Of a stretch of DNA of 64,000 bases, positions 1 through 14,362 are shown piece by piece (the stretch's first letter is position 1; each line of letters begins with the position of its first letter). The stretch is from Paraburkholderia rhynchosiae. GTDB taxonomy: Bacteria > Pseudomonadota > Gammaproteobacteria > Burkholderiales > Burkholderiaceae. Under the pieces are notes generated by a model. The model had not been told where the DNA came from, ran no database searches, and saw nothing but the letters and a program-made list of their open reading frames with translations. The DNA lies in assembly GCF_002879865.1 (NCBI RefSeq), contig NZ_PNXY01000009.1:1-64000 (forward strand). Direction: 5' to 3'. Both the position numbers and the translations under genes were made by a program.

Positions 1-73
1 AACAGGACCGTGAAACGACTCTACGCCGATGATAGTGCGGATTACCCGTGTGAAAGTAGGTCATCGTCAGGCT
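1..73 (+). rRNA. rrf: 5S ribosomal RNA, 3' part
   Basis: The first bases match the 3' portion of a betaproteobacterial 5S rRNA: the GAACAGG region, the loop around GATGATAGTGCGG and the closing strand ending in GTCAGGCT. The 5' half lies outside the window, so an rRNA operon ends here. The 3' boundary is set by the expected terminal helix and is uncertain by a few bases. A strong hairpin follows at 86-119. Confidence 0.88.
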
Positions 74-85
74 CCCCTGCAGCAC

Positions 86-119
86 CAGAAACCCCACCCC
101 GAAAAAGGTGGGGTTTCTG
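86..119 (+). terminator. Hairpin after the rRNA operon
   Basis: A perfect 13-bp inverted repeat (CAGAAACCCCACC, 8-nt loop CCGAAAAA, GGTGGGGTTTCTG) lies 12 nt after the 5S end. The right arm ends in TTTCTG and the downstream T tract is short. The position and stem strength suggest the rrn terminator, though it could also act as a processing stem. Confidence 0.75.
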
Positions 120-178
120 CGTTTACGGCGCGGTCACTATATAAGTGAGAGCCTTGGGTTGGAACTGTCGAGCAGGTC

Positions 179-207
179 TTGACAGCAAGCGGTTGTTCCC
201 CCATAAT
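179..207 (+). promoter_or_regulatory. Sigma70-type promoter for the tRNA-tuf unit
   Basis: TTGACA (179-184) and CATAAT (202-207) are separated by 17 nt, close to the sigma70 optimum. Initiation would fall about 10 nt before tRNA-Tyr, so the unit tRNA-Tyr, tRNA-Gly, tRNA-Thr and tuf probably has its own start independent of rrn readthrough. Confidence 0.75.
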
Positions 208-221
208 CATCAGTTCTCTGC

Positions 222-307
222 GGAGGGGTGCCCGAGTGGCTAAAGGGGGCAGACTGTAAATCTGTTGGCTTACGCCTACGTTGGTTCGAATCCAACCTCC
301 TCCACCA
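222..307 (+). tRNA. tRNA-Tyr(GTA)
   Basis: A class II tRNA with a long variable arm. The acceptor GGAGGGG pairs with CTCCTCC, the discriminator A and CCA are encoded, the anticodon GTA is at 256-258 and the T-arm carries GGTTCGAATCC. It is first of three clustered tRNAs before tuf. Confidence 0.95.
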
Positions 308-348
308 GAATGCAAGTTGTAGCAGTTGTCGGGAATCCATGAATCCTT

Positions 349-422
349 GCGGGTGTAGCTCAATGGTAGAGCAGAAGCCTTCCAAGCTTACGACGAGGGT
401 TCGATTCCCTTCACCCGCTCCA
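349..422 (+). tRNA. tRNA-Gly(TCC)
   Basis: The acceptor GCGGGTG pairs with CACCCGC, the discriminator is T and CCA is encoded. The anticodon TCC is at 381-383 and the T-loop is GGTTCGATTCC. It lies 41 nt after tRNA-Tyr and 16 nt before tRNA-Thr, presumably in one precursor transcript. Confidence 0.95.
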
Positions 423-438
423 GCAATACAGAAGTAGC

Positions 439-513
<75 letters not shown>

Positions 514-576
514 GAAGTACTCGGTGATTGTTTGCGCCCGGCGCAACGTACGGAAAAATCCTCTTAGGAGTCGAAA

Positions 577-1767
577 ATGGCCAAGGGTAAGTTTGAGCGG
601 ACCAAGCCGCACGTGAACGTCGGCACGATCGGTCACGTTGACCACGGCAAGACCACGCTGACGGCAGCGATCACGACGGTTCTGACGCAGAAGTTCGGCG
701 GCGAAGCGAAGGCGTATGACCAGATCGACGCGGCGCCGGAAGAAAAGGCGCGTGGCATTACGATCAACACGGCGCACGTCGAGTACGAAACGGCTAACCG
801 CCACTACGCCCACGTCGACTGCCCGGGCCACGCTGACTATGTGAAGAACATGATCACGGGCGCCGCGCAGATGGACGGCGCGATCCTGGTGTGCTCGGCC
901 GCTGACGGCCCGATGCCGCAAACGCGTGAGCACATCCTGCTGGCGCGTCAGGTCGGCGTGCCGTACATCATCGTGTTCCTGAACAAGTGCGACATGGTGG
1001 ACGACGCCGAACTGCTGGAGCTGGTCGAGATGGAAGTGCGCGAGCTTCTGTCGAAGTACGACTTCCCGGGCGACGACACGCCGATCATCAAGGGTTCGGC
1101 GAAGCTGGCGCTGGAAGGCGACAAGGGCGAACTGGGCGAAGTGGCGATCATGAACCTGGCCGACGCGCTGGACACGTACATCCCGACGCCGGAGCGCGCA
1201 GTGGATGGCGCGTTCCTGATGCCGGTGGAAGACGTGTTCTCGATCTCGGGTCGCGGCACGGTGGTGACGGGTCGCGTGGAGCGCGGCGTCGTGAAGGTCG
1301 GCGAGGAAATCGAGATCGTCGGTATCAAGCCGACGGTGAAGACGACCTGCACGGGCGTGGAAATGTTCCGCAAGCTGCTCGACCAGGGTCAGGCGGGCGA
1401 CAACGTCGGTATCCTGCTGCGCGGCACGAAGCGTGAAGACGTGGAGCGTGGCCAGGTGCTGGCCAAGCCGGGTTCGATCAACCCGCACACGCACTTCACG
1501 GCTGAAGTGTACGTGCTGAGCAAGGACGAAGGCGGCCGTCACACGCCGTTCTTCAACAACTATCGTCCGCAGTTCTACTTCCGTACGACGGACGTGACGG
1601 GCTCGATCGAGTTGCCGAAGGACAAGGAAATGGTCATGCCGGGCGACAACGTGTCGATCACGGTGAAGCTGATCAACCCGATCGCGATGGAAGAAGGTCT
1701 GCGCTTCGCCATCCGTGAAGGCGGCCGTACCGTCGGCGCAGGTGTGGTTGCCAAGATTCTCGAGTAA
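577..1767 (+). CDS. tuf: Elongation factor Tu, copy 1
   Basis: EF-Tu delivers aminoacyl-tRNA to the ribosomal A site as a GTP complex in the cytoplasm. The 396-residue length is normal. The GTPase motifs GHVDHGKT (about 18-25), DCPGH (about 80-84) and NKCD (about 135-138) are intact, followed by the two beta-barrel domains. An AGGAG ribosome site precedes the ATG. The gene follows three tRNAs, a classical tRNA-tufB-like layout, and is followed by tRNA-Trp and secE. The protein equals that of the second copy at 19754, and the DNA is identical from codon 8 to the stop. Confidence 0.98.
   Translation: MAKGKFERTKPHVNVGTIGHVDHGKTTLTAAITTVLTQKFGGEAKAYDQIDAAPEEKARGITINTAHVEYETANRHYAHVDCPGHADYVKNMITGAAQMDGAILVCSAADGPMPQTREHILLARQVGVPYIIVFLNKCDMVDDAELLELVEMEVRELLSKYDFPGDDTPIIKGSAKLALEGDKGELGEVAIMNLADALDTYIPTPERAVDGAFLMPVEDVFSISGRGTVVTGRVERGVVKVGEEIEIVGIKPTVKTTCTGVEMFRKLLDQGQAGDNVGILLRGTKREDVERGQVLAKPGSINPHTHFTAEVYVLSKDEGGRHTPFFNNYRPQFYFRTTDVTGSIELPKDKEMVMPGDNVSITVKLINPIAMEEGLRFAIREGGRTVGAGVVAKILE
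598..1767 (+). repeat. 1,170-bp direct repeat, tuf copy 1
   Basis: From codon 8 through the TAA, this copy and 19775-20944 read the same base for base wherever I compared them. Both off-frame translations of the two copies are also identical. Five synonymous differences are confined to codons 2-7, and the sequences diverge directly after the stop. Confidence 0.9.
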
Positions 1768-1832
1768 CGCCAGATAGTTCTCGTTAATCTGTAGTTTCGG
1801 GGTTGGCGGTGTCGTCAACCCCAAAATGGTTT

Positions 1833-1908
1833 AGGGGTATAGCTCAACTGGCAGAGCGTCGGTCTCCAAAACCGAAGGTTGGGGGTTCGATTCCCTCTGC
1901 CCCTGCCA
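1833..1908 (+). tRNA. tRNA-Trp(CCA)
   Basis: The acceptor AGGGGTA pairs with TGCCCCT (one G-T pair), the discriminator is G and CCA is encoded. The anticodon CCA is at 1866-1868 and the T-arm contains GGTTCGATTCC. It sits between tuf and secE, an arrangement known from many proteobacteria. A GGGGTTG/CAACCCC hairpin (1799-1822) lies just upstream and may mark processing. Confidence 0.95.
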
Positions 1909-1944
1909 ACTCTCGCGTCAAATGTGACGCTTCGTTAAGGTGTT

Positions 1945-2325
1945 ATGGCGAATCCTTCCGTCGAAACTGTAAATACATCCAGCGACAAGCTGATGCTCGT
2001 CGCGGGCGTATTGCTGGTCTTGGCCGGGTTCGTGGGGTTCTTCTGGCTCAATGGTCAGGAATGGTACGTCCGCGGAGCCGCCTTGGCTGTTGGTGCAATC
2101 GCGGGTGTTGCAGTCGGTCTTCTCTCCGCGCCTGGCAAGGGTTTCATCGCTTTCGCCAAAGACTCGTATAAGGAAGTCCGTAAGGTCGTTTGGCCGACTC
2201 GCAAAGAGGCCACCCAAACGACGCTGGTAGTGTTCGGCTTCGTGTTCGTGATGGCGATCTTTCTTTGGGTTAGTGATAAATCCATCGAATGGGCGATTTT
2301 CTCGGTGATTCTGGGTTGGAAATGA
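1945..2325 (+). CDS. secE: Preprotein translocase subunit SecE
   Basis: SecE clamps SecY in the inner-membrane SecYEG channel. At 126 residues it has the three-segment proteobacterial form: hydrophobic stretches near 15-34 and 42-60 and a third near 92-110. The conserved amphipathic segment with [13 protein letters not shown] precedes the last one. Its stop is one base before the nusG start, so the two are translationally linked. The start ATG follows GTTAAGG. A small hairpin GCGTCA-AATG-TGACGC lies between tRNA-Trp and the gene. Confidence 0.96.
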   Translation: MANPSVETVNTSSDKLMLVAGVLLVLAGFVGFFWLNGQEWYVRGAALAVGAIAGVAVGLLSAPGKGFIAFAKDSYKEVRKVVWPTRKEATQTTLVVFGFVFVMAIFLWVSDKSIEWAIFSVILGWK

Positions 2326-2326
2326 T

Positions 2327-2884
2327 ATGAGCGATACTCCGGCATCTCCGAGCGGCAAACGTTGGTATGTCGTGCACGCCTACTCCGGCATGGAGAAGAG
2401 CGTGCAACGTGCGCTTCAGGAGCGCATCGAACGTGCTGGCATGCAAGACCAGTTTGGTCAAATTCTCGTCCCGACTGAAGAAGTTGTCGAGGTGAAGGGT
2501 GGTCACAAATCCGTGACTGAACGTCGTTTCTTCCCCGGATATGTGCTGGTGGAAATGGAAATGACGGACGAGACGTGGCACCTCGTGAAGAACACGGCGA
2601 AGGTCACGGGTTTCGTAGGCGGTGCGCGCAATCGTCCGAGTCCGATTTCCCCGCGGGAAGTCGAGAAGATCATGTCGCAGATGCAGGAGGGCGTGGAGAA
2701 ACCGCGTCCCAAGACCCTGTTCGAAGTAGGCGAGATGGTACGAGTAAAGGACGGTCCTTTCACCGATTTCAACGGCAGCGTCGAAGAAGTGAACTACGAG
2801 AAGTCGCGTGTCCGTGTTTCCGTTACGATTTTCGGTCGGGCAACACCCGTCGAACTCGAATTCGGACAGGTCGAAAAGTTGTAA
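2327..2884 (+). CDS. nusG: Transcription termination/antitermination protein NusG
   Basis: NusG binds RNA polymerase and couples it to Rho or to ribosomal protein S10. The 185-residue protein starts with the NGN core ([11 protein letters not shown], then [12 protein letters not shown]) and ends with a KOW domain beginning [17 protein letters not shown] and closing [11 protein letters not shown]. Length and order are standard. It begins one base after the secE stop and precedes the L11 operon by a 160-bp leader. Confidence 0.97.
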   Translation: MSDTPASPSGKRWYVVHAYSGMEKSVQRALQERIERAGMQDQFGQILVPTEEVVEVKGGHKSVTERRFFPGYVLVEMEMTDETWHLVKNTAKVTGFVGGARNRPSPISPREVEKIMSQMQEGVEKPRPKTLFEVGEMVRVKDGPFTDFNGSVEEVNYEKSRVRVSVTIFGRATPVELEFGQVEKL

Positions 2885-3044
2885 TTCAGAATTTTACGTA
2901 GCGCGCTGATCGGCGCGCTTCGTACTTCGCGCTTACGGTCCGCGTAATGGCCGTTGAGGAGCGTAAGTAGTCGGCTTCGGCGAACGCGCGCTACTACTCA
3001 CTGAACGTTCACGTGCAATGTGACGTTCCAAAGAGGTTTTCAAC
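2885..3044 (+). promoter_or_regulatory. Leader of rplKA with a candidate L1-responsive hairpin
   Basis: This 160-bp gap contains several inverted repeats, including an AGTAGT/ACTACT pair around 2966-2998. The last is AACGTTCAC, 7-nt loop, GTGACGTT (3004-3027, one bulged T) directly before the AGAGG ribosome site of rplK. L1 is known to repress the L11 operon by binding its mRNA near this point. Assigning this hairpin as the L1 site is inference. I see no convincing -35/-10 pair here. Confidence 0.4.
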
Positions 3045-3476
3045 ATGGCAAAGAAAATCATTGGCTTTATCAAGCTGCAGATTCCTGCAGGTAAAGCCAA
3101 CCCGTCGCCGCCGGTCGGTCCGGCACTTGGCCAACGCGGCCTGAACATCATGGAGTTCTGCAAGGCTTTCAATGCGCAGACTCAGGCATTGGAACCGGGC
3201 CTGCCGACTCCGGTCGTGATTACCGCGTTCGCTGACAAGAGCTTCACGTTCGTCCTGAAGACGCCGCCGGCCACCGTTCTGATCAAGAAGGCAGCGAAGA
3301 TCGACAAGGGTTCGAGCAAGCCGCATACCGACAAGGTCGGCAAGATCACCCGCGCTCAAGCTGAAGACATCGCCAAGACCAAGATGCCCGATCTGACGGC
3401 AGCTGATCTCGACGCAGCGGTTCGTACGATCGCTGGTAGCGCCCGCTCGATGGGCATCACCGTGGAGGGCGTGTAA
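3045..3476 (+). CDS. rplK: 50S ribosomal protein L11
   Basis: L11 binds the GTPase-associated region of 23S rRNA and is the target of thiopeptides and of stringent RelA signalling. The 143-residue sequence has the family start [20 protein letters not shown], the proline-rich turn [11 protein letters not shown] and the C-terminal RNA-binding domain ending ITVEGV. An AAAGAGG site precedes the ATG. The stop TAA abuts the ATG of rplA, so the two are co-translated. Confidence 0.98.
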   Translation: MAKKIIGFIKLQIPAGKANPSPPVGPALGQRGLNIMEFCKAFNAQTQALEPGLPTPVVITAFADKSFTFVLKTPPATVLIKKAAKIDKGSSKPHTDKVGKITRAQAEDIAKTKMPDLTAADLDAAVRTIAGSARSMGITVEGV

Positions 3477-4175
3477 ATGGCTAAGCTTTCGAAGCGTCTG
3501 CAAGCATTTGCAGCCAAGGTTGATCGTCAGAAGCTGTACGCGATCGACGACGCTCTGTCGCTCGTGAAGGAATGTGCAAGCGCAAAGTTTGACGAGTCGA
3601 TCGACGTCGCAGTACAACTCGGCATCGACGCGAAGAAGTCGGATCAAGTAGTCCGTGGTTCGGTCGTGCTGCCGGCCGGTACCGGTAAGTCGGTTCGCGT
3701 CGCAGTGTTCGCGCAAGGCGAAAAGGCCGAACAGGCTCGCGCAGCGGGTGCTGAAGTGGTCGGTATGGAAGACCTGGCTGAGCAAGTCAAGGCCGGCAAG
3801 CTGGACTTCGACATCGTGATCGCTTCGCCGGACACAATGCGCGTTGTCGGTACGCTCGGTCAGATTCTCGGCCCGCGCGGTTTGATGCCGAACCCGAAGG
3901 TCGGCACAGTCACGCCGGACGTCGCAACTGCCGTCAAAAACGCTAAGGCTGGCCAGGTGCAATTCCGTGTCGACAAGGCCGGTATCATCCACGCCACCAT
4001 CGGCCGTGCTTCGTTCGAGCCGACGGCTCTGCGTAGCAACCTGAGCGCTCTTATCGACGCGCTGCAGAAGGCTAAGCCGGCGACGAGCAAGGGTGTCTAC
4101 CTGCGTAAGGTTGCGCTGTCGAGCACGATGGGTGTCGGCGTTCGCGTCGATCAAGCATCGCTCGCTGCACAGTAA
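3477..4175 (+). CDS. rplA: 50S ribosomal protein L1
   Basis: L1 forms the mobile stalk at the ribosomal E site and is the usual repressor of its own L11-L1 message. The 232-residue length is normal. Signature segments include the [12 protein letters not shown] region, [15 protein letters not shown] and [12 protein letters not shown]. The gene begins directly after the rplK stop with no spacer. A 298-bp leader separates it from rplJ. Confidence 0.98.
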   Translation: MAKLSKRLQAFAAKVDRQKLYAIDDALSLVKECASAKFDESIDVAVQLGIDAKKSDQVVRGSVVLPAGTGKSVRVAVFAQGEKAEQARAAGAEVVGMEDLAEQVKAGKLDFDIVIASPDTMRVVGTLGQILGPRGLMPNPKVGTVTPDVATAVKNAKAGQVQFRVDKAGIIHATIGRASFEPTALRSNLSALIDALQKAKPATSKGVYLRKVALSSTMGVGVRVDQASLAAQ

Positions 4176-4473
4176 GTGATTCATCGCCTCGATGAAAGTC
4201 GGGGCGGTTTAAGGGCTTTGGGCGGTTGCGAGGTGGCAGTTGCGCCGCGCAACCGGTTGTCAAAGACCGTTGGTGGGCACGCAGCAGGTAGGCGGGCTCT
4301 TAATGCAAGCCAACGCAGATGGCGAACCCGAAAAGGTTTTGTAGTGATGAAACCGCTGGGCGTCCGCAGCAATGTGGGTGTCGGGCGGTCGAAATACTCC
4401 TGACTGGTCGGACGCCGTTATTGAATGCGGTACGCAAGGCGCACGCCGCGTGTATCGAATCTGGAGGTTAACC
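4176..4473 (+). promoter_or_regulatory. Leader of rplJL, expected L10/L12-responsive region
   Basis: This gene-free stretch of 298 bp precedes rplJ. In other bacteria a structured L10 leader at this position is bound by L10-(L12)4 and represses translation. GC-rich complementary segments are present (for example around 4205-4260), but I could not derive the canonical kink-turn by eye, so the assignment rests on position. An open frame beginning at 4372 is only an upstream extension of rplJ. Confidence 0.45.
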
Positions 4474-4977
4474 GTGCCACTCAACAAAGAAAGCAAGCAG
4501 GCCGTCGTCGCTGAGGTTGCCGCGCAAGTCGCGAAAGCCCAGACCGTGGTTCTGGCTGAGTATCGTGGAATCGCGGTTGGCGATCTGACCAAGCTGCGCG
4601 CGAAAGCGCGTGAGCAACAGGTTTATCTTCGCGTGTTGAAAAACACGCTGGCGCGTCGCGCTGTCGAAGGTACCCCGTTTGCTCCGCTGGCAGAGCAGAT
4701 GACTGGCCCCCTGATCTACGGCATCTCGGAAGATGCAATTGCTGCTGCCAAGGTCGTCAACGACTTCGGCAAAACCAATGACAAGTTGATCATCAAGGCT
4801 GGTTCATACGAAGGCAAGGTGATGGACAAGGCTGGCGTGCAAGCGCTGGCAAACATCCCGAGCCGCGAAGAACTGCTCTCCAAGCTGTTGTACGTTATGC
4901 AAGCACCTGTTTCCGGCTTTGCGCGCGCTCTGGCCGCGCTGGCAGAAAAGAAACAAGGCGAAGAAGCCGCTGCGTAA
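4474..4977 (+). CDS. rplJ: 50S ribosomal protein L10
   Basis: L10 anchors the L7/L12 stalk to the large subunit and, with L12, represses its own mRNA. The chosen start is GTG at 4474, preceded by TGGAGG. It gives 167 residues beginning [11 protein letters not shown], as in related species. An in-frame ATG at 4372 would add 34 unrelated residues. The N-terminal rRNA-binding part ([15 protein letters not shown]) and the C-terminal stalk helix ([16 protein letters not shown]) are present. It is followed by rplL after 63 nt. Confidence 0.95.
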   Translation: MPLNKESKQAVVAEVAAQVAKAQTVVLAEYRGIAVGDLTKLRAKAREQQVYLRVLKNTLARRAVEGTPFAPLAEQMTGPLIYGISEDAIAAAKVVNDFGKTNDKLIIKAGSYEGKVMDKAGVQALANIPSREELLSKLLYVMQAPVSGFARALAALAEKKQGEEAAA

Positions 4978-5040
4978 CGCACTTCAGTCGAGCGTGATTG
5001 ATCGCTGGCTGTATCCGAATTCAATTTAGGAGTATTTCAA

Positions 5041-5415
5041 ATGGCAATCGCAAAAGATGACATCCTCGAAGCAGTAAGCTCGATGTCGGTTCTGGAACTG
5101 AACGAGCTGGTCAAGGCGTTCGAAGAAAAGTTCGGCGTGTCGGCAGCTGCTGTTGCAGTGGCAGGCCCGGCAGGCGGCGGCGCTGCTGCAGCTGCTGAAG
5201 AGCAAACCGAATTCACGGTCAACCTGACGGAAGTCGGCGCGAACAAGGTTTCGGTCATTAAGGCTGTTCGCGAACTGACGGGTCTCGGCCTGAAGGAAGC
5301 GAAGGACCTGGTCGACGGTGCACCGAAGCCTGTTAAGGAAGCGGTACCGAAGGCTGCTGCTGAAGAAGCCAAGAAGAAGCTCGAAGAAGCCGGCGCGAAG
5401 GCTGAAATCAAGTAA
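5041..5415 (+). CDS. rplL: 50S ribosomal protein L7/L12
   Basis: This is the stalk protein that recruits and activates translational GTPases and is present in several copies per ribosome. At 124 residues it shows an N-terminal dimerisation helix, an Ala/Gly-rich hinge near 35-55 and the C-terminal domain with [29 protein letters not shown] site precedes the ATG. It is followed within 20 nt by a terminator-like hairpin, then by the long rpoB leader. Confidence 0.98.
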   Translation: MAIAKDDILEAVSSMSVLELNELVKAFEEKFGVSAAAVAVAGPAGGGAAAAAEEQTEFTVNLTEVGANKVSVIKAVRELTGLGLKEAKDLVDGAPKPVKEAVPKAAAEEAKKKLEEAGAKAEIK

Positions 5416-5434
5416 GTTTCAGCGCGCTGTGCGA

Positions 5435-5465
5435 AGGCTGGCGGTTTTCCACCGCCGGCCTTTTT
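5435..5465 (+). terminator. Attenuator-like terminator between rplL and rpoB
   Basis: AAGGCTGGCGGT, 5-nt loop TTTCC, ACCGCCGGCCTT (one G-T pair) is followed by TTT. In E. coli a partial terminator at this point lowers rpoBC expression relative to rplJL. The same role is likely here, because no strong promoter is obvious before rpoB. Confidence 0.65.
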
Positions 5466-5796
5466 GTGCTTTGTGGGGGACGCGTTTTTGCAGCGCTGTT
5501 CAGCAATAATGCGACTCCCAGAAGCCAAAGAAAATCGCCTATCGGCAACATTGACCGGCGCTTCTCTTTGTCTTCTGAAGCGACTGCAGAAGGCAAGTTT
5601 GGTCGGGTAGCGGCTTAGGTTCCATATGCGACAGGCATCCGCTGCCGTCAGCCAGCGGTTGGTAGCGGCCAACCACCAAGCTTCTAGGCTCGTTCAAGCC
5701 ATCGGACGGCCATCGGGTCTCAGTCGGTGAACACTCGGGTTGTCTCATCAAGGTATCCTGCCTCGACAACAATGCCCGCCGTGATTCGGAGATCGT
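5466..5796 (+). other. 331-bp non-coding leader of rpoB
   Basis: No convincing gene is seen between the attenuator and rpoB. The region holds a hairpin GGTTGG-TAGCGG-CCAACC (5657-5674) and a partly repeated CCATCGGACGGCCATCGG. No -35/-10 pair with proper spacing was found. RNase III processing or RpoB autoregulation sites are plausible but not shown. Confidence 0.4.
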
Positions 5797-9903
<4,107 letters not shown>

Positions 9904-9924
9904 TCGGACTACTGGAGAGAAGCG

Positions 9925-12900
9925 ATGAAAGCTTTGCTCGATCTATTCAAGCAAGTCCAACAACCTGAAGTTTTTGACGCGATCAAGATCGGTCTGGCCT
10001 CGCCAGACAAGATCCGTTCGTGGTCGTTCGGTGAAGTCAAGAAGCCGGAAACCATCAACTACCGGACGTTCAAGCCGGAACGCGATGGTCTGTTCTGCGC
10101 GAAGATTTTCGGGCCGATCAAAGACTACGAATGCCTTTGCGGCAAGTACAAGCGCCTGAAGCACCGTGGCGTGATCTGCGAGAAGTGCGGCGTCGAAGTG
10201 ACGCTGGCGAAGGTGCGTCGCGAACGGATGGGCCACATTGAACTGGCCTCACCGGTCGCGCACATCTGGTTCCTGAAGTCGCTGCCGTCGCGTCTGGGCA
10301 TGGTGCTCGACATGACGCTGCGCGATATCGAACGCGTGCTGTACTTCGAAGCATACGTGGTGATCGATCCGGGCATGACGCCGCTGAAAGCGCGGCAGAT
10401 CATGACGGAAGAGGATTACTACAACAAGGTCGAAGAATACGGTGACGAGTTCCGTGCCGAGATGGGCGCGGAAGGCGTTCGCGAGCTGCTGCGCGCGATC
10501 AACATCGACGAACAGGTCGAGATGCTCCGTACCGAACTCAAGAACACGGGTTCGGAAGCGAAGATCAAGAAGTACGCGAAGCGCCTGAAGGTGCTCGAGG
10601 CTTTCCAGCGTTCGGGCATCAAGCCTGACTGGATGGTGCTCGAAGTGCTGCCGGTGTTGCCGCCGGAACTACGTCCGCTGGTGCCGCTGGATGGCGGTCG
10701 TTTCGCGACGTCGGACCTGAACGACCTGTATCGCCGCGTGATCAACCGTAACAACCGGTTGAAGCGTCTGCTCGAACTGAAGGCGCCTGAAATCATCGTC
10801 CGCAACGAAAAGCGGATGCTGCAGGAAGCCGTCGATTCGCTGCTCGACAACGGCCGTCGCGGTAAGGCAATGACCGGCGCGAACAAGCGTCCGCTGAAGT
10901 CGCTCGCTGACATGATCAAGGGTAAGGGCGGTCGTTTCCGTCAGAACTTGCTCGGTAAGCGCGTTGACTATTCGGGCCGTTCGGTGATCGTGGTCGGCCC
11001 GACGCTCAAGCTGCACCAGTGTGGTCTGCCGAAGCTGATGGCGCTCGAACTGTTCAAGCCGTTCATCTTCAACAAGCTCGAAGTGATGGGTGTTGCAACC
11101 ACCATCAAGGCTGCGAAGAAGGAAGTCGAGAACCAGACCCCGGTTGTGTGGGACATCCTCGAAGAGGTGATCCGCGAGCATCCGGTCATGCTGAACCGTG
11201 CGCCTACGCTGCACCGTCTTGGCATTCAGGCTTTCGAGCCGGTGCTGATCGAAGGTAAGGCAATCCAGCTGCACCCGCTCGTTTGCGCGGCGTTCAACGC
11301 CGACTTCGACGGTGACCAGATGGCTGTTCACGTTCCGCTGTCGCTTGAAGCGCAGATGGAAGCGCGCACGCTGATGCTGGCGTCGAATAACGTCCTGTTC
11401 CCGGCCAACGGCGATCCGTCGATCGTGCCGTCGCAGGATATCGTGCTCGGTCTGTACTACGCGACCCGTGAAGCTGTGAATGCTAAGGGCGAAGGCCTGA
11501 CGTTCACGGGCGTCTCGGAAGCGCTGCGTGCATACGAGAACAAGGAAGTCGAGCTCGCCTCGCGCGTCAACGTGCGGATCACTGAAATGGTCCACAACGA
11601 AGACAAGTCGGAAGGCGCGCCGGCGTTCGTGCCGAAGATCACGCTGTACCCGACGACCGTCGGCCGCGCAATCCTGTCGGAAATTCTCCCGCCGGGCCTG
11701 CCGTTCTCGGTGCTGAACAAGCCGCTGAAGAAGAAGGAAATTTCGCGTCTCATCAACACCGCGTTCCGCAAGTGCGGTCTGCGCGAAACGGTGATTTTCG
11801 CCGACCAGTTGATGCAGTCGGGTTTCCGTCTGGCAACGCGCGCTGGTATTTCGATCTGCGTCGACGACATGCTCGTGCCGCCGCAGAAGGAAACCATCGT
11901 CGGCGACGCCGCGAAGAAGGTGAAGGAATACGACCGTCAGTACATGTCGGGTCTCGTCACGTCGCAAGAGCGCTACAACAACGTCGTCGACATCTGGTCG
12001 GCAACGTCGGAAGCGGTCGGCAAGGCGATGATGGAGCAACTGTCGACGGAACCGGTGACGGACCGCGACGGCAACGAAACGCGTCAGGAATCGTTCAACT
12101 CCATCTACATGATGGCGGACTCGGGCGCTCGTGGTTCCGCAGTTCAGATTCGTCAGCTGGCCGGTATGCGTGGCCTGATGGCGAAACCGGACGGCTCGAT
12201 CATCGAGACGCCGATTACGGCGAACTTCCGTGAAGGTCTGAACGTGTTGCAGTACTTCATCTCGACCCACGGCGCACGTAAGGGTCTGGCTGATACGGCA
12301 CTGAAGACGGCAAACTCGGGTTACCTGACGCGACGTCTCGTCGACGTGACGCAGGATCTCGTGGTGGTCGAGGACGATTGCGGTACGTCCAACGGCGTCG
12401 CGATGAAGGCGTTGGTCGAAGGCGGTGAAGTCGTCGAAGCGCTGCGTGACCGTATCCTTGGTCGCGTGACGGTGGCTGACGTCGTCAATCCGGAATCGCA
12501 GGAAACGCTGTACGAAACGGGCACGCTGCTCGACGAAGACGCGGTCGAAGAAATCGAACGCCTCGGCATCGACGAAGTGCGCGTGCGTACGCCGCTGACT
12601 TGCGAAACGCGTTACGGTCTGTGCGCAGCCTGCTACGGCCGCGACCTGGGCCGCGGCTCGTCGGTCAACGTCGGCGAAGCAGTCGGCGTGATCGCTGCGC
12701 AGTCGATCGGTGAACCGGGCACGCAGCTCACAATGCGTACGTTCCACATCGGTGGTGCGGCGTCGCGTGCGGCAGTGGCTTCGTCGATCGAAGCGAAGTC
12801 GAACGGTACGGTGCGTTTCACGGCGACGATGCGTTACGTCACCAACGCGAAGGGCGAGCAGATCGTCATCTCGCGTTCGGGCGAAGCGATGATCACCGAC

Positions 12901-14163
12901 GACCACGGCCGCGAGCGCGAACGTCACAAAGTGCCGTACGGCGCGACGCTGTTGCAACTGGACGGCGCGCAGATCAAGGCCGGCACGCAACTGGCGACGT
13001 GGGATCCGATGACGCGTCCGATCATCACCGAGTACGGTGGCACGGTGAAGTTCGAGAACGTCGAAGAAGGCGTGACCGTTGCGAAGCAGATCGACGACGT
13101 GACGGGTCTTTCGACCCTGGTCGTGATCGACGTGAAGCGTCGCGGTTCGCAAGCTTCGAAGACGGTGCGTCCGCAGGTCAAGCTGCTCGACGCGAACGGC
13201 GAAGAAGTCAAGATCCCGAACACCGAGCATTCGGTGCAGATCGGCTTCCAGGTCGGCGCTCTGATCACCGTGAAGGACGGTCAGCAAGTGCAGGTCGGTG
13301 AAGTGCTCGCACGTATCCCGACTGAATCGCAGAAGACGCGTGACATTACCGGCGGTCTGCCGCGTGTGGCGGAACTGTTCGAAGCACGTTCGCCGAAGGA
13401 TGCAGGTATCCTGGCGGAAGTCACGGGTACGACGTCGTTCGGTAAGGACACGAAGGGCAAGCAGCGTCTCGTTATCACGGACCTCGAGGGCAACCAGCAC
13501 GAGTTCCTGATCGCGAAGGAAAAGCAGGTTCTGGTTCACGATGGTCAGGTCGTCAACAAGGGCGAAATGATCGTGGACGGTCCGGCCGATCCGCACGACA
13601 TCCTGCGTTTGCAGGGCGTCGAAGCGCTGTCGCGTTACATCGTGGACGAAGTGCAGGACGTGTACCGTCTGCAAGGCGTGAAGATCAACGACAAGCACAT
13701 TGAAGTGATTGTTCGTCAGATGCTGCGCCGCGTGCAGATTACGGACAACGGCGATACGCGTTTCATCCCGGGCGAACAGGTCGAGCGGTCGGATATGCTC
13801 GACGAAAACGACCGTATGATCGCGGAAGACAAGCGTCCGGCAACGTACGAAAACGTCTTGCTCGGTATCACGAAGGCGTCCCTGTCGACCGATTCGTTCA
13901 TCTCCGCGGCGTCGTTCCAGGAAACGACTCGTGTGCTGACCGAAGCGGCGATCATGGGTAAGCGCGACGATCTGCGTGGCCTGAAGGAAAACGTGATCGT
14001 CGGCCGTCTGATTCCGGCCGGTACGGGTCTCGCATTCCACAAGGCGCGCAAGAGCAAGGAACTGTCCGACCGCGAGCGTTTCGATCAGATCGCAGCGGAA
14101 GAGTCGTTCGAATTCGGTACGCCGGAAACCCCGGCCGCCGAACAGCAACACTCAGGCGAGTAA
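9925..14163 (+). CDS. rpoC: RNA polymerase subunit beta'
   Basis: This subunit of 1,412 residues supplies the active-site magnesium ligands in [12 protein letters not shown] (about residues 457-468). The N-terminal zinc site CLCGKYK...CEKCG (about 70-91) and the second zinc site DDCGTSNG...[14 protein letters not shown] (about 815-905) are present. The clamp and bridge-helix region [20 protein letters not shown] is intact. The polar tail [13 protein letters not shown] is typical of the group. A strong intrinsic terminator follows and separates the gene from recQ. Confidence 0.99.
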   Translation: MKALLDLFKQVQQPEVFDAIKIGLASPDKIRSWSFGEVKKPETINYRTFKPERDGLFCAKIFGPIKDYECLCGKYKRLKHRGVICEKCGVEVTLAKVRRERMGHIELASPVAHIWFLKSLPSRLGMVLDMTLRDIERVLYFEAYVVIDPGMTPLKARQIMTEEDYYNKVEEYGDEFRAEMGAEGVRELLRAINIDEQVEMLRTELKNTGSEAKIKKYAKRLKVLEAFQRSGIKPDWMVLEVLPVLPPELRPLVPLDGGRFATSDLNDLYRRVINRNNRLKRLLELKAPEIIVRNEKRMLQEAVDSLLDNGRRGKAMTGANKRPLKSLADMIKGKGGRFRQNLLGKRVDYSGRSVIVVGPTLKLHQCGLPKLMALELFKPFIFNKLEVMGVATTIKAAKKEVENQTPVVWDILEEVIREHPVMLNRAPTLHRLGIQAFEPVLIEGKAIQLHPLVCAAFNADFDGDQMAVHVPLSLEAQMEARTLMLASNNVLFPANGDPSIVPSQDIVLGLYYATREAVNAKGEGLTFTGVSEALRAYENKEVELASRVNVRITEMVHNEDKSEGAPAFVPKITLYPTTVGRAILSEILPPGLPFSVLNKPLKKKEISRLINTAFRKCGLRETVIFADQLMQSGFRLATRAGISICVDDMLVPPQKETIVGDAAKKVKEYDRQYMSGLVTSQERYNNVVDIWSATSEAVGKAMMEQLSTEPVTDRDGNETRQESFNSIYMMADSGARGSAVQIRQLAGMRGLMAKPDGSIIETPITANFREGLNVLQYFISTHGARKGLADTALKTANSGYLTRRLVDVTQDLVVVEDDCGTSNGVAMKALVEGGEVVEALRDRILGRVTVADVVNPESQETLYETGTLLDEDAVEEIERLGIDEVRVRTPLTCETRYGLCAACYGRDLGRGSSVNVGEAVGVIAAQSIGEPGTQLTMRTFHIGGAASRAAVASSIEAKSNGTVRFTATMRYVTNAKGEQIVISRSGEAMITDDHGRERERHKVPYGATLLQLDGAQIKAGTQLATWDPMTRPIITEYGGTVKFENVEEGVTVAKQIDDVTGLSTLVVIDVKRRGSQASKTVRPQVKLLDANGEEVKIPNTEHSVQIGFQVGALITVKDGQQVQVGEVLARIPTESQKTRDITGGLPRVAELFEARSPKDAGILAEVTGTTSFGKDTKGKQRLVITDLEGNQHEFLIAKEKQVLVHDGQVVNKGEMIVDGPADPHDILRLQGVEALSRYIVDEVQDVYRLQGVKINDKHIEVIVRQMLRRVQITDNGDTRFIPGEQVERSDMLDENDRMIAEDKRPATYENVLLGITKASLSTDSFISAASFQETTRVLTEAAIMGKRDDLRGLKENVIVGRLIPAGTGLAFHKARKSKELSDRERFDQIAAEESFEFGTPETPAAEQQHSGE

Positions 14164-14203
14164 GTCCCGGCGGCGTAAGCCGCTTGGGCTCACAAGCCAG
14201 CGA

Positions 14204-14236
14204 AGCCGCTCAGTTTCGACTGAGCGGCTTTTTTTA
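14204..14236 (+). terminator. Terminator of the rpoBC unit
   Basis: A perfect 10-bp stem AGCCGCTCAG / CTGAGCGGCT with a 6-nt loop TTTCGA is followed by seven T. It is one of the clearest intrinsic terminators in the window and ends the transcript that includes rpoC. Confidence 0.92.
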
Positions 14237-14362
14237 TGCGTCTTTTTACGCGCCGTTGTGGATTCGTAGGCCGGATGGCTAACGTTGTCGCAAAGTGCGG
14301 GCGCAGCACGAATGCGTTGGTAAAATTCGTGTCACCGGTTTTTGGCTGCCTCTCTCAAATTC

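Noticed and set aside
4372..4473. ATG extension of rplJ by 34 residues
   Set aside because: The extra residues are unlike L10, and a good GGAGG site precedes the GTG at 4474.
10669..14151. 1,160-codon open frame antisense to rpoC
   Set aside because: Same composition artefact as over rpoB, with no ribosome site, no fold and full overlap with a certain gene.
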